Source: Bacteroidota bacterium (lineage in GTDB: Bacteria; Bacteroidota; Bacteroidia; Chitinophagales; Chitinophagaceae). From it: a DNA stretch of 64,000 nucleotides. The stretch is taken from NCBI GenBank assembly GCA_018268085.1, contig JAFDXE010000009.1, positions 1 through 64,000 of the forward strand. Direction: 5' to 3'. The translations under genes were made by a program, and so were the position numbers. Positions 36,861 to 46,054 of the stretch are shown here, in pieces; position 1 is the stretch's first letter, and each line of letters opens with the position of its first letter. Below the pieces are notes generated by a model, which saw only the letters and a list, made by a program, of their open reading frames with translations, was not told where the DNA came from and searched no databases.

Positions 36861-37023
36861 TGTTTACATTTTGTTGTTAAGTGAAATGAAGGTAATAAAG
36901 ACAGGGCGTTTTTGGAAATCGGGTAACTGAATTTGCGCTTTTGGTTCCTACAGGTAATTTCTTGTCTTAGTTCAATGTTTCCCGCCGCTGAATAGTGCAA
37001 TTTTACATTCTAAATGCAAGTAT

Positions 37024-37767
37024 ATGGAAGCAAACAACAATACAACAACGATCCAAACGGTGCTTCACAAAGCTGATACCCGCGGGCATGCCGATCATGG
37101 CTGGCTGAACAGCTACCATACTTTCAGTTTTGCCGGATACTACAACCCCGACAGGATACATTTTGGTGCATTGAGGGTATTAAACGATGATACGGTAGAT
37201 GGCGGCAAAGGCTTTGGCAAACATCCGCATGATAATATGGAGATCATTTCCATTCCTTTGGAAGGTGACCTGGAACACCAGGACAGTATGGGTAATACTA
37301 CGGTGATAAAACATGGCGATATCCAGGCAATGAGTGCCGGTACCGGCGTTTTTCACAGCGAGTATAATAAGAATGCAGACAAGCCTGTAAAATTCTTACA
37401 GATTTGGGTTATTCCTAAAAAGAGAAATATTACTCCCGCTTACGACCAGGTAACGCTACATCCGGAAGACAGGCATAACCGCTTACAACAAATTGTAGGG
37501 CCGGAAAAAACCAATGGTAGTGTTACCATCAACCAGGATGCATGGTTTTACCTGGGAAATTTTGATAAAGGGATGGATATTACTTACAACCTGAATAATC
37601 CTGCAAACGGCGTATATGCATTTGTGTTAGAAGGAGCATTTACCATTGCCGGAAACGAACTGAACAAAAGAGACGGGCTGGGTGTTTGGAATACCGGATC
37701 CTTCACAATACAATCTGCGGCAACAAACGCATCAATATTGTTAATGGAAGTACCGATGCTGAAATAA
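37024..37767 (+). CDS. Pirin-family protein (YhhW/quercetinase-like bicupin)
   Basis: 247 residues. The first cupin shows metal ligands in FGKHPHDNMEIISIPLEG and GVFHSEYN. The opening HGWLNSYHTFSFAGYYNPDR is the pirin signature. Relatives such as YhhW have quercetin 2,3-dioxygenase activity in vitro; the physiological role is unclear. The YceI-type gene begins 34 bp downstream. Confidence 0.92.
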   Translation: MEANNNTTTIQTVLHKADTRGHADHGWLNSYHTFSFAGYYNPDRIHFGALRVLNDDTVDGGKGFGKHPHDNMEIISIPLEGDLEHQDSMGNTTVIKHGDIQAMSAGTGVFHSEYNKNADKPVKFLQIWVIPKKRNITPAYDQVTLHPEDRHNRLQQIVGPEKTNGSVTINQDAWFYLGNFDKGMDITYNLNNPANGVYAFVLEGAFTIAGNELNKRDGLGVWNTGSFTIQSAATNASILLMEVPMLK

Positions 37768-37801
37768 TACACTGTAAATAACTACTAAAAAATAAAAAAC
37801 T

Positions 37802-38335
37802 ATGGCACAAAGAACAAAATGGGCATTAGACCCCTCACATTCAGAAGTTGGTTTTAAAGTGAAACACATGATGTTTACCAATGTATCCGGAATGGTAAAA
37901 AATTTTACGGTAGAAGCAGAATCAGGCGATGATAATTTTTCTGATCCTGTAATTAAGTTTAGCGGCGAAGCTGCATCTATCAGTACAAACAATGCAGACC
38001 GTGATAAGCATTTGCACAGTGGCGATTTTTTTGATGTGGCTGCATATCCTTCCATGAATTTTGTGGCAACCTCATTTAAGAAAATAGATGGCGAGAATTA
38101 CCAGTTAACGGGAGATCTTACCATAAAAGATGTAACCAAACCGGTAACACTGGCGGTAGAGTTTGGCGGCTTACAAAAAGATCCGTGGGGAAATATAAAA
38201 GCAGGTTTTAGTATCAATGGAAAAATAAACCGTAAGGACTGGGGTTTAACCTGGAACGCAGCATTGGAAGCTGGTGGTGTATTGGTAGGTGATGATGTAA
38301 AGATCCATGCAGAAATTCAATTGGTTAAACAATAA
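37802..38335 (+). CDS. YceI-family polyisoprenoid-binding-like protein
   Basis: 177 residues: KWALDPSHSEVGFKVKHMMFTNVSGMV, ISTNNADRDKHLHSGDFFDVAAYPSM and GLTWNAALEAGGVLVGDDVKI are diagnostic of YceI/lipocalin-like barrels that bind isoprenoid chains. No signal peptide is visible, so this member appears cytoplasmic. Probably co-transcribed with the pirin gene. Confidence 0.93.
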   Translation: MAQRTKWALDPSHSEVGFKVKHMMFTNVSGMVKNFTVEAESGDDNFSDPVIKFSGEAASISTNNADRDKHLHSGDFFDVAAYPSMNFVATSFKKIDGENYQLTGDLTIKDVTKPVTLAVEFGGLQKDPWGNIKAGFSINGKINRKDWGLTWNAALEAGGVLVGDDVKIHAEIQLVKQ

Positions 38336-38443
38336 GTGGCTGTAGTTACTGTGTTTCTGGCGTCTCTGCTTATACTAACAGGGACGCCGGAACGCAGTTT
38401 TATCTTTCTGCATTTTCGGTAGTACAACCTTTAAAGCTTTCTT

Positions 38444-39022
38444 TTATTTCTTCAGCAACTTCGCCCTTACCTTACTTAAAAACTCCGGTGAAATCCCCAG
38501 GTAAGATGCGATATAATGTTGTGCAACCCGTTGCGGTATGGTTGGATATCTTTCGAGAAAGTCGATGTATTTTTCCTGTGCAGAACTGGTGATGGATTTT
38601 ATGAACCGGTATTGTAATGAAGCCAGGTTCTTTTGCAACATCAAACGGAACATTCTTTCCAGTTTTGGTATTTTAGCAAGTATGGCTTCTTTATTTTCCA
38701 GTGAAATGGTAAGCAACTCACATGCTTCAAGTGTTTCAATAAAAATGATGCTGGGCGTACGGTAATGAAAACTGGCGATATCACTTGTCCACCAGTCTTC
38801 AATGGCAAATTGCAGAATAACTTCTGCTCCATTCTCATCTATATAATAATTGCGGATGCATCCTTTGTTTACATAAGCTTCAAAACTGCAAACCTCCCCT
38901 TCTTTCAGCAGCATTGTTTTCTTCGGTACTGTTTTCAATTCCAGCATTGAGTTGAAAAAGACAATTTCTTCTTCAGTTAACTGTACATACCGGGCAACAT
39001 AGCTATTTATCTGATCAAACAT
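38444..39022 (-). CDS. Crp/Fnr-family transcriptional regulator
   Basis: 192 residues from the ATG at 39022 (an in-frame TTG at 39028 is an alternative). A cyclic-nucleotide-binding-like beta-roll (VPKKTMLLKEGEVCSFEAYVNKGCIRNYYI) is followed by a C-terminal HTH in RVAQHYIASYLGISPEFLSKVRAKL. The Cys residues of oxygen-sensing FNR are absent at the N-terminus. In this phylum such regulators are often adjacent to pirin and YceI genes, and it faces them convergently. Confidence 0.9.
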   Translation of the reverse strand: MFDQINSYVARYVQLTEEEIVFFNSMLELKTVPKKTMLLKEGEVCSFEAYVNKGCIRNYYIDENGAEVILQFAIEDWWTSDIASFHYRTPSIIFIETLEACELLTISLENKEAILAKIPKLERMFRLMLQKNLASLQYRFIKSITSSAQEKYIDFLERYPTIPQRVAQHYIASYLGISPEFLSKVRAKLLKK

Positions 39023-39286
39023 AGGCAAATGTAAAAGATAATTTGTTTGTACTTATTCAACCAGATAACCATACACTTTTTGTACAGCACGCAATTCATT
39101 TTCCCGCTTCAGCATTTAAATATAATTTAACGGGGCTACTGATATCTGTCATGCTTTCATTCAGTAAATAGCGATAACTTGTAATACTGGTTAATTCCTG
39201 GTCATAACTATATCCCTGTTGAAGATCTGCAAACCAATTGTGTGTATTAAATAACGGTAGAAAATACATTCAAACCTGTTCATCTT

Positions 39287-40102
39287 ATGCAGTTAAAAAT
39301 TAAAATTCAAGTAATTGCGCTGTTGCTTTTATGCGGCAACCTTACCTATGCACAAGGCGCTAACCGGGATTCGGTTTTAACCCGTCCAACCTTAAGCAAT
39401 TCGAATTGGCAGTTGAATCAAACCAGGCAGCGTTTTCCGTTTACAAAAATGGCTGTTCCTGCTTTCATGATCGCCTACGGCTTCACCACTTTAAACAGCC
39501 ATGGGCTCAAAGACTGGAATAAAGAAATACGGGAAGATATCTGGATTGAATCGCCGCACAAGAAAAATCACATTGATAATTTGCTGCAGTTTTCGCCGGC
39601 CATTGCCGTGTATGGACTAAACATGGCAGGTATCAAAGGGAAAAATAATTTTAAAGACCGGAGTATGATATACCTGATGTCAAATGTATTGGTGAACGCT
39701 TCGGTTTTCAGCATTAAAAAAATTACGCATGTACGGAGGCCCGATGGTTCTGCTTACAATTCATTTCCTTCCGGACATACAGCAGAAGCCTTTGCATCGG
39801 CGGAGTTTCTTCACCAGGAATACAAAGATGTTTCTCCCTGGTATGGTATTGCCGGGTATGCTGCAGCAACTGCAACGGGATTATTAAGAGTGTATAATAA
39901 TAAACACTGGCTGAGTGATGTGGTAACCGGCGCAGGGATCGGGATTGCTTCTACCAAAATTGCCTACTGGTTATATCCAAAATTTCAGTCAGGTAGACAT
40001 AGAAATTCAGGTAACACTATCATCCTTCCATACTATAACAATGGCGGCGGCGGGCTTGCAATGGTCTGCAATCTTGGTAACATACAGCACCGGTACAATT
40101 AA
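39287..40102 (+). CDS. PAP2-family phosphatase, exported
   Basis: 271 residues with a signal peptide (QVIALLLLCGNLTYAQ). The three acid-phosphatase motifs are visible: KKITHVRRP (KxxxxxxRP), NSFPSGHTAEAF (PSGH) and RVYNNKHWLSDVVTGAGIG (SR/NxxxHxxxD). Such enzymes dephosphorylate lipid phosphates or similar substrates in the periplasm or outer membrane. A second PAP2 gene follows 53 bp later. Confidence 0.9.
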   Translation: MQLKIKIQVIALLLLCGNLTYAQGANRDSVLTRPTLSNSNWQLNQTRQRFPFTKMAVPAFMIAYGFTTLNSHGLKDWNKEIREDIWIESPHKKNHIDNLLQFSPAIAVYGLNMAGIKGKNNFKDRSMIYLMSNVLVNASVFSIKKITHVRRPDGSAYNSFPSGHTAEAFASAEFLHQEYKDVSPWYGIAGYAAATATGLLRVYNNKHWLSDVVTGAGIGIASTKIAYWLYPKFQSGRHRNSGNTIILPYYNNGGGGLAMVCNLGNIQHRYN

Positions 40103-40155
40103 AAATAAATTGCATTCAGTTTCAGTGCGTGACAAACCAGTTTCCACTATGATCT

Positions 40156-41043
40156 ATGAAGGTTAGCGCAGCAATATTTACCGTTAAAATTCTCCTGTTA
40201 TCATTATTGTTATGCGGCAGTAAAAGCCTTTATGCCCAGAACGACGGAAAACCCCGTAATTTTTATTTTTTAACCCGTGTTCCGAAAGACATCATTGAAA
40301 TCCAGAAGCATACATTCAGTAAAAGTAATTTTACCAAACTGGTAATTACCACCAGTGTAACTTCGGGTTTACTATTGTTCGATAAAATCATTTATGATGA
40401 TGTAAGAAAATTCGCTAATAAAATTCACCTGCAACCTGCAGAGAGAAATAAAATTATTTGGAGCATCAAATCGGGCGGAAAAGAAACGGTTTTACTGAAA
40501 GTGCCTGAAAATTTAAACACTGCATTCTATAATCTCGGACAGGGATTCACAACCCTGCTGATTGCTTCCGGATTTTATCTGCAGGGAAAGATCTCCAAAA
40601 ATTACCGGTCTTTACAAACGGCTTCTGATCTTGCGGAATCATTTGTAACACTTGGATTGATCACGCAGGTGATGAAGTATTCTACAGGCCGACAAAATCC
40701 CAGCCAGGTAACAACCGGGTATGGAACATGGCGCCCCTTTCCGTCCTTATCAAAATTTCAGCATGAAAAACAAAACTACGATGCTTTCCCTTCAGGGCAC
40801 CTGTCAACGCTTATGGCAACGATTACCATATTGTCCAATAACTACCCTGAAAAAAAATGGATCAGGCCGGTAGGATATGTGATAACAGCACTTGCGGGTT
40901 TTGCGATGGTAAATAATGGTGTTCACTGGGCGGGCGATTACCCGGTAGCGTTAGGCCTTGGTTACCTAACCGGAAACCTAATTTCAAAAAGACACTCAGG
41001 TAAAACACAAATTCAACGGGAAAAGACCAAAATGAATTTTTAG
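40156..41043 (+). CDS. PAP2-family phosphatase, exported
   Basis: 295 residues with a signal peptide (ILLLSLLLCGSKSLYAQ). Motifs: MKYSTGRQNP (K..R.NP), YDAFPSGHLSTLMA and NNGVHWAGDYPVALGLGY (HWxxD). The first motif has R-Q-N-P in place of the usual RP, a common variant. It follows the first PAP2 gene and probably shares its transcript. Confidence 0.88.
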   Translation: MKVSAAIFTVKILLLSLLLCGSKSLYAQNDGKPRNFYFLTRVPKDIIEIQKHTFSKSNFTKLVITTSVTSGLLLFDKIIYDDVRKFANKIHLQPAERNKIIWSIKSGGKETVLLKVPENLNTAFYNLGQGFTTLLIASGFYLQGKISKNYRSLQTASDLAESFVTLGLITQVMKYSTGRQNPSQVTTGYGTWRPFPSLSKFQHEKQNYDAFPSGHLSTLMATITILSNNYPEKKWIRPVGYVITALAGFAMVNNGVHWAGDYPVALGLGYLTGNLISKRHSGKTQIQREKTKMNF

Positions 41044-41081
41044 TATTCGCTAATCTCCAGTTTCGGATATACCGATGGAAG

Positions 41082-41897
41082 TTATTTATGACTGATAAAC
41101 AACGTAGCTTTTCCTTCACTGATCAATGCATTGGCGATACTTTTATGAAACAATTTTGAAAACTGGCTTCTGCCAAATGATCCCATCACCACCAGCGACT
41201 CCGGCATGGATGTAACATAGTTTACCAGTTCTTCCCTAACATCTCCCTTTAATATAGTAAATGCTACAGTGCTGAAATGTGCAGGAAGCCAGCTCCTGAT
41301 ATTTTTCTCACGAGGAAATTCATCGTTGTCATCTGATGAAATATACAGCAGGGAAACCGGCAGGTCTTTCAACTCAGGGAAAACCAGTGCATATTGTTTC
41401 ATTGCATAGATGCTGGCATAACTTCCATCGTAGGTTAGCAGCACCTGCTTTGGATCAACTACATTTTTTGAAACGAGATATACCGGGCATTTCGATTCTG
41501 ACAATAAATCTACTGTTTGAAATTGTTCTATCCGTTCACCGGCACCGGTAATCACCAGGTCGGAAAAAGCGGTTTGTTCAATTAGCCAGTTCATCGAAAC
41601 AGATGCAGCCGGCTCAATTACATATGGAACTTCGGAAGTAGCACACATATCTTCAAATAATTTTCTATTGAGTGCGGCCATTGCTTTTACACTTTCATCC
41701 ATTGCAGGCAATCCTTCTGTTTGTTGTGCAATCGAAAGATCATTGATAAAAAAATAATCATAATCAACTTCATCCGGAATGGGATCAAGAAAAACAACAT
41801 GCAAACCCGACGAACTTCTTTTAGCAATATGAATAGCTACTTCTGCAACGTGCTGTTGTGAAACTCCGGCATTTAAAATTACCAGTATGTTTTTCAT
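41082..41897 (-). CDS. Universal stress protein, tandem UspA domains
   Basis: 271 residues from the ATG at 41897 (MKNILVILNAGVSQQHV); an in-frame TTG at 41915 is less likely. Two Usp folds; the second ends LKGDVREELVNYVTSMPESLVVMGSFGRSQFSKLFHKS. It is a paralogue of the gene at 20849. Its promoter region holds a perfect -7 box, TAGCTTTG, about 25 bp upstream. Confidence 0.88.
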   Translation of the reverse strand: MKNILVILNAGVSQQHVAEVAIHIAKRSSSGLHVVFLDPIPDEVDYDYFFINDLSIAQQTEGLPAMDESVKAMAALNRKLFEDMCATSEVPYVIEPAASVSMNWLIEQTAFSDLVITGAGERIEQFQTVDLLSESKCPVYLVSKNVVDPKQVLLTYDGSYASIYAMKQYALVFPELKDLPVSLLYISSDDNDEFPREKNIRSWLPAHFSTVAFTILKGDVREELVNYVTSMPESLVVMGSFGRSQFSKLFHKSIANALISEGKATLFISHK

Positions 41898-42011
41898 GAG
41901 TGTAAGTTTATACAAAGCTAAACCGGCATGGTTACCGGTAGCGTTTCCGGTAATGGATTTGATGATAACTTAATCTTGCCGGGTATAACAGCACTACACT
42001 TATTCCTTACT

Positions 42012-42042
42012 CAAAAAAGCCCCATCGTAATGATGAGGCTTT
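42012..42042 (-). terminator. Intrinsic terminator of the 42101 small gene
   Basis: On the minus strand AAAGCC.CATC pairs with GATG.GGCTTT (one mismatch, 5-nt loop) and is followed by six T residues. Confidence 0.8.
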
Positions 42043-42100
42043 GTAAAACACTACGATCTCTTGTACAGTTTATATCAGAATTTACTAACAACCACAGCCA

Positions 42101-42313
42101 TTACTCCCCGTCATTGCCTCCGGCATCCTGTTTACCACTATCAGCTTCCATATTTTCACCGCTTAATACAGAACCGTCTGTTATTACATTACGAATGTCA
42201 TCATCGGAAATATGATCATCTTTTGTGGTGAGATGTTCCTCGATTCTTTTTTCAGTTCTCTTATCACTGAATCTTTTTCGTTGCCCATAACGGGATGATC
42301 CTGCATTTGACAT
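42101..42313 (-). CDS. Small hydrophilic protein of unknown function
   Basis: 70 residues, strongly charged, no hydrophobic segment: MSNAGSSRYGQRKRFSDK at the N-terminus, then an acidic centre and a Gly/Asp/Glu tail. A clean intrinsic terminator follows its stop, which supports its being a real gene. Family not recognised; probably disordered. Confidence 0.6.
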   Translation of the reverse strand: MSNAGSSRYGQRKRFSDKRTEKRIEEHLTTKDDHISDDDIRNVITDGSVLSGENMEADSGKQDAGGNDGE

Positions 42314-42472
42314 AATAAGTTAGTTTTTCTTCATAACGAAAACAGGTGGTATGCCCACCTGTAATCATACCAAGCCTTTATCTTCATCGCATATATGAGA
42401 ACATAAATGTGCAGATTTTTTTGTAGCCGTTTCTATTTCCCGGGTTATGAAATTATTAATAAAATAAATAGC

Positions 42473-43843
42473 CTAATAAGCAAGATTCAACCTGCTGCGA
42501 TCGGTTACGCCTGTGCCTTTTAAAAAATTACTATACCAGTATCCAGATGACTTCACCGTTCTTTCCTGTGTTTTATAATCAATATGTACCAAACCGAATC
42601 TTGGGCGATAGCCCTCCGCCCATTCAAAATTATCTGTGAAGCTCCAAACAAAATATCCGTTTACGTTTATGCCTTCCCGTTTGGCTCTTAATACCTGTTG
42701 AATATACTGTTGCAAATAAGCCCTTCTTGCCACATCATTAACTTCCCTGCCCACCACAACATCTTCGAATGCAGCACCATTTTCCGTTACCAGTATCGGC
42801 GTTTTATATTTACTGAACTGATGCAGCATTTTGTAGATACTTTCCGGGTACACTTCCCAGTTCATTTCCGTTTTTTCAACATTTCTCTTATCAGCTTTTA
42901 CCAGTTTTGCCCATACATATGGAACAAGATATGAGGCAGTAACGATTTCCCGTGTGTAATTCTGAATGCCGATAAAATCCATATCGAATTGAAGGTTTCG
43001 TTGATCATTTGTTTTTACATACGGCTCCAGTCGTTGCAATAATTTAAGATCGTTTACCGGGTAGCCGTAACCGTGGAGAGGCTCTACAAACATCCTGTTA
43101 AGCAATGCATCTACTCTAACAGCCGCTAAACTATCTTTATCAGAATCCGTTAACGGTTCTACCAATGAACAGGAAAATGTAGTGCCTATGGAAGCGCCTG
43201 TTGAAAATGAACGCAATATTCTTCCGCCCTCTGCCTGGCACAATGCAGCATGGTGGGCGGCACTCAAAAAATTATTCAAACCTCTTTTGCCGGGTGCATG
43301 AATTCCCAGGAAATAACCAGCGCCGGTAAATACCATCGGCTCATTTAAAACCATCCAGTGCTTTACACGATCCCCGAATTTTCGCACACACAATGCAACG
43401 TATTCACCAAACCAGTTTATGATGTCGCGGTTTGTCCAGCCCCCTTTCTTTTCCAGTTCATAAGGAAGATCCCAATGATATAATGTTATCCAGGGTTCAA
43501 TATCCAGTTCGAGGCAAAAATCAATTACCCGGTTGTAGAAATCAATGCCATCAGGATTTACAGTGCCGATGCCATTGGGAAAAATCCTGCTCCACGACAA
43601 TGAAAAACGGAAGTTGGGGATATTCAATTGCTTCATCAGGGCAATGTCGGTAGCGTATCGATGATAAAAATCGCAGGCAATATTGCCATGCTGATTTTCA
43701 AATATCTTTCCCTTTGTATTTGAAAATACGTCCCACACTGAAAGTCCTTTACCACGGGCATTGAAAGCGCCTTCCACCTGGTAAGCTGCAGTTGAAACGC
43801 CCCATTTAAAATCGCCGCCAAAATCTTCTTTGCAATAGATCAT
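42473..43843 (-). CDS. GH1 beta-glucosidase
   Basis: 456 residues, full-length GH1. N-terminus FKWGVSTAAYQVEGAFNARGKGLSVWDVF, acid/base Glu168 in MVLNEPM, nucleophile Glu354 in ILVTENGAAF, and FVWSFTDNFEWAEGY near the end. No signal peptide, so the enzyme is cytoplasmic. The start codon lies 2 bp after the glycosyltransferase stop, so it is the fourth gene of an operon with PlcP-like and glycosyltransferase genes. It would hydrolyse beta-glucosides; the natural substrate may be glycolipid-derived (inference). Confidence 0.93.
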   Translation of the reverse strand: MIYCKEDFGGDFKWGVSTAAYQVEGAFNARGKGLSVWDVFSNTKGKIFENQHGNIACDFYHRYATDIALMKQLNIPNFRFSLSWSRIFPNGIGTVNPDGIDFYNRVIDFCLELDIEPWITLYHWDLPYELEKKGGWTNRDIINWFGEYVALCVRKFGDRVKHWMVLNEPMVFTGAGYFLGIHAPGKRGLNNFLSAAHHAALCQAEGGRILRSFSTGASIGTTFSCSLVEPLTDSDKDSLAAVRVDALLNRMFVEPLHGYGYPVNDLKLLQRLEPYVKTNDQRNLQFDMDFIGIQNYTREIVTASYLVPYVWAKLVKADKRNVEKTEMNWEVYPESIYKMLHQFSKYKTPILVTENGAAFEDVVVGREVNDVARRAYLQQYIQQVLRAKREGINVNGYFVWSFTDNFEWAEGYRPRFGLVHIDYKTQERTVKSSGYWYSNFLKGTGVTDRSRLNLAY

Positions 43844-43845
43844 CG

Positions 43846-44934
43846 TTACGCTTCAAGTTGCTTTAATATTTCTTTGAGGCTTTCTTCCCTGAATTTCCCG
43901 GGCTTTGGTAATTTTTTCACTCCACCCAATTGCTTTTTTGTTTTAGCCGGATCATGTGTGACAATGATTTGTTTAAAAATCGCAGCCGTTTGATCCGGAT
44001 AGTTTACTTCGATGTGCTGCGCAGATTGCAACCAGGTATGTATTTTCCCGAGGTGCTTTTCTTTAAGGCTCTTAATAACGGGCACGCCTAGCTTTTTTAA
44101 AGCCGCCGCATTACATTGCTGTTCAAACTGGGTTTTCATTGGAATTACCATTAGCTTCTTTCCGAGGAAAAGCGCTTCTGCCGGCGTTTCAAAACCTGCA
44201 CCGCATAATACACCTTCTGCTGCTGCCATACTTGCAAGGAACAAATCATTGCTGATCGGGCGGATACTAACGTTTGCCTCTTTGATAATCTCCTTATTGT
44301 GTTTGGAAAAAACTTCCCATCGCACACCCGGGCATTGTGTTAATACAGCAAGAATGCGCTTATCATCGTAAGCCGGAAGATACACGGTATAATGCCCCCT
44401 GTTCTCTACGGTAAGCTCTCTTACTTCCTTTCTTATTACGGGTGTAAAAATATGGTCGTCGTATGCTTCAAAATGAAATCCATATTTTGCCAGGGCCGGC
44501 GCATATTTTTTTAAAACCGCTTTTCCCAACAGGTCGGGCTTTTTGGGTTGAGGTGCATTTTTATGTAATACGGCAGCCTGGTGACTAACGGCTACGCATA
44601 CAACATTTTTTGTTTTGCATGCCCAGGCAGACACCGGTTCAAAATCATTTAATACCATATCATAGTCGGTAACAGGCAATTCCCGTATCTCCCTGTATAG
44701 TTTTTTCAGGTTTGATTTTTTATAGGTTTCCAGGATGTCTATCCCACCCTTCTTTCCAAAAATAAAACTCAACCCGTTTAACCTGTATTTTACCGGGAAA
44801 GGAAGATCAATATCTGCCTGTATGCCGCTGATCAGTATATCCACCTCATGATCCTGTTGCAGCATCGGCAATATTTCCCTGGCTCTTGCCATGTGGCCGT
44901 TCCCTGTTCCCTGTATAGCATATAATATTTTCAT
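43846..44934 (-). CDS. Glycosyltransferase (PF13528-like), candidate glycolipid synthase Agt
   Basis: 362 residues, GT-B fold: N-terminal YAIQGTGNGHMARAREILPML (nucleotide-sugar-transferase opening as in MurG and relatives), and a C-terminal GAGFETPAEALFLGKKLMVIPMKTQFEQQCNA donor-binding loop. Its start overlaps the PlcP-like stop by 4 bp (ATGA). PlcP-Agt pairs make glycolipids that replace phospholipids in phosphate-starved bacteria; this partner and the Pho-like promoter upstream point to that role. A lipid A or exopolysaccharide transferase is the alternative. Confidence 0.82.
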   Translation of the reverse strand: MKILYAIQGTGNGHMARAREILPMLQQDHEVDILISGIQADIDLPFPVKYRLNGLSFIFGKKGGIDILETYKKSNLKKLYREIRELPVTDYDMVLNDFEPVSAWACKTKNVVCVAVSHQAAVLHKNAPQPKKPDLLGKAVLKKYAPALAKYGFHFEAYDDHIFTPVIRKEVRELTVENRGHYTVYLPAYDDKRILAVLTQCPGVRWEVFSKHNKEIIKEANVSIRPISNDLFLASMAAAEGVLCGAGFETPAEALFLGKKLMVIPMKTQFEQQCNAAALKKLGVPVIKSLKEKHLGKIHTWLQSAQHIEVNYPDQTAAIFKQIIVTHDPAKTKKQLGGVKKLPKPGKFREESLKEILKQLEA

Positions 44935-45803
44935 ACTCGCATTTGTTTAAATTCATCCACAAGGTTACCGAACAACCGCTTCGTGTCCAGCTCATGATCA
45001 TCCTGCAGTTCTTCTTTAGCTACCTTCATCTGCAAATAAGCCTCTTCATTAAACCGGTAAATGTTCCATTCATCGTTTACAAATTCCAATGCAGATAAAT
45101 TCTCTATCCAATCGCCCGAATTCAGGTAAAGTATGCTTCCCTGCTGGTTACTCATTACTCTTTTTTCCGGTTGATGGATATGCCCGCAAATCACGTAGTC
45201 GTAGCCGTTACTAATACCAATATCGGCACAGGTTTCTTCAAAATTGTTGATGAACTTTACGGCCGACTTAACACTATTCTTTATTTTTTTAGAGAGCGAC
45301 AGTTTCCCTTTGTTAAATACTTTCTCTGAAATGAGATTGGCAAAACGGTTTATTAAAATAAGTATATCATATCCTACGGCGCCGAGTTTGGTTAACCATT
45401 TTGAATGCTGCATGGTAACGTCAAAAACATCCCCATGAAATATCCAGGCCTTTTTATCACCGGGAAGATCAAGTACGATCTTATTTACAATTTTTACAGA
45501 ACCAAGTTTCAGTCCTTCAAACTTGCGCAACATTTCATCGTGATTGCCGGTTACATAGTAAGTTTTCACCCCTTTCCCGATCCAGCCAACCAGGTGCTTC
45601 ACTACTTTCATGTGGCTTTTAGGGAAATAGCTTTTCCTGAATTGCCATACATCAATGATATCACCATTTAACACCACTAGTTTTGGCTTAATGCTTTTCA
45701 AATAATACAATAGTTCCTTTGCATGACAACCGTAGGTTCCCAGGTGTATGTCTGATAACACAAGTATGTCTATTGCCCGCTTTGTTCGCTTCATTGTTTT
45801 CAT
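44931..45803 (-). CDS. Metallophosphatase, PlcP-like (UDP-diacylglucosamine hydrolase family)
   Basis: 290 residues of the calcineurin-like YbbF/LpxH superfamily. Metal-ligand blocks are all visible: LSDIHLGTYGCHA, LNGDIIDVW, VTGNHDEMLRKFEG, FHGDVFDV and CGHIHQPE. The pattern SDxHLG-x-G, NHDE and HGDxFD-x(3)-H matches phospholipase C-type PlcP from phosphate-starved bacteria, which removes phospholipid head groups and yields diacylglycerol for glycolipid synthesis. It overlaps the glycosyltransferase by 4 bp. Its start overlaps the stop of the small upstream gene (TAATG). LpxH itself is a less likely alternative because of the neighbours and the length. Confidence 0.87.
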   Translation of the reverse strand: MKTMKRTKRAIDILVLSDIHLGTYGCHAKELLYYLKSIKPKLVVLNGDIIDVWQFRKSYFPKSHMKVVKHLVGWIGKGVKTYYVTGNHDEMLRKFEGLKLGSVKIVNKIVLDLPGDKKAWIFHGDVFDVTMQHSKWLTKLGAVGYDILILINRFANLISEKVFNKGKLSLSKKIKNSVKSAVKFINNFEETCADIGISNGYDYVICGHIHQPEKRVMSNQQGSILYLNSGDWIENLSALEFVNDEWNIYRFNEEAYLQMKVAKEELQDDHELDTKRLFGNLVDEFKQMRV

Positions 45804-45985
45804 TAATGAATGAATGCAGGATAATAGTCAGCCAATAATTCAACCATTAATTTGGAAAATATATTGGTAACAACATTTACAATGCCGCCGATACATTTGC
45901 CAATGATGGAAAAAAGAGGCTTTTCTTTTAAGTGAAATTGTGTTGCAACGGGTTTGTTGCTGTGTTGCCGTGTGGTTAAAAGCAT
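45803..45985 (-). CDS. Small protein, first gene of the PlcP operon
   Basis: 60 residues from the ATG at 45985; a TTG at 46003 would lie inside the -7 box of its promoter and is rejected. The sequence MLLTTRQHSNKPVAT is followed by a basic stretch and a hydrophobic helix IIGKCIGGIVNVVTNIFSKLMVELL. Its stop TAA overlaps the PlcP ATG as TAATG, a coupling arrangement that suggests it is translated. Family not recognised. Confidence 0.5.
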   Translation of the reverse strand: MLLTTRQHSNKPVATQFHLKEKPLFSIIGKCIGGIVNVVTNIFSKLMVELLADYYPAFIH

Positions 45986-46000
45986 GTTGTGTAGTTTACG

Positions 46001-46054
46001 CAAAATACTTTCGTATTGTAAATTAATTATTACACAAACATTACTTCAATGTTA
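46001..46054 (-). promoter_or_regulatory. Pho-box-like 11-bp repeat array before the PlcP operon
   Basis: On the minus strand: TAACATTGAAG, TAATGTTTGTG and TAATAATTAAT, three contiguous 11-bp units (46022-46054), the first including the phosphatase gene stop codon. A partial fourth unit, TTACAATACGA, follows. TTTG at 46001-46004 in GTATTTTG is a -7-like box 17 bp after the last full unit. The operon starts a few bases later. Confidence 0.6.

Noticed and set aside
39023..39286. Possible Pho-like TAA repeats before the first PAP2 gene
   Set aside because: TAA words are present but are spaced 7, 9 and 14 bp, not 11, and no -7 box fits.
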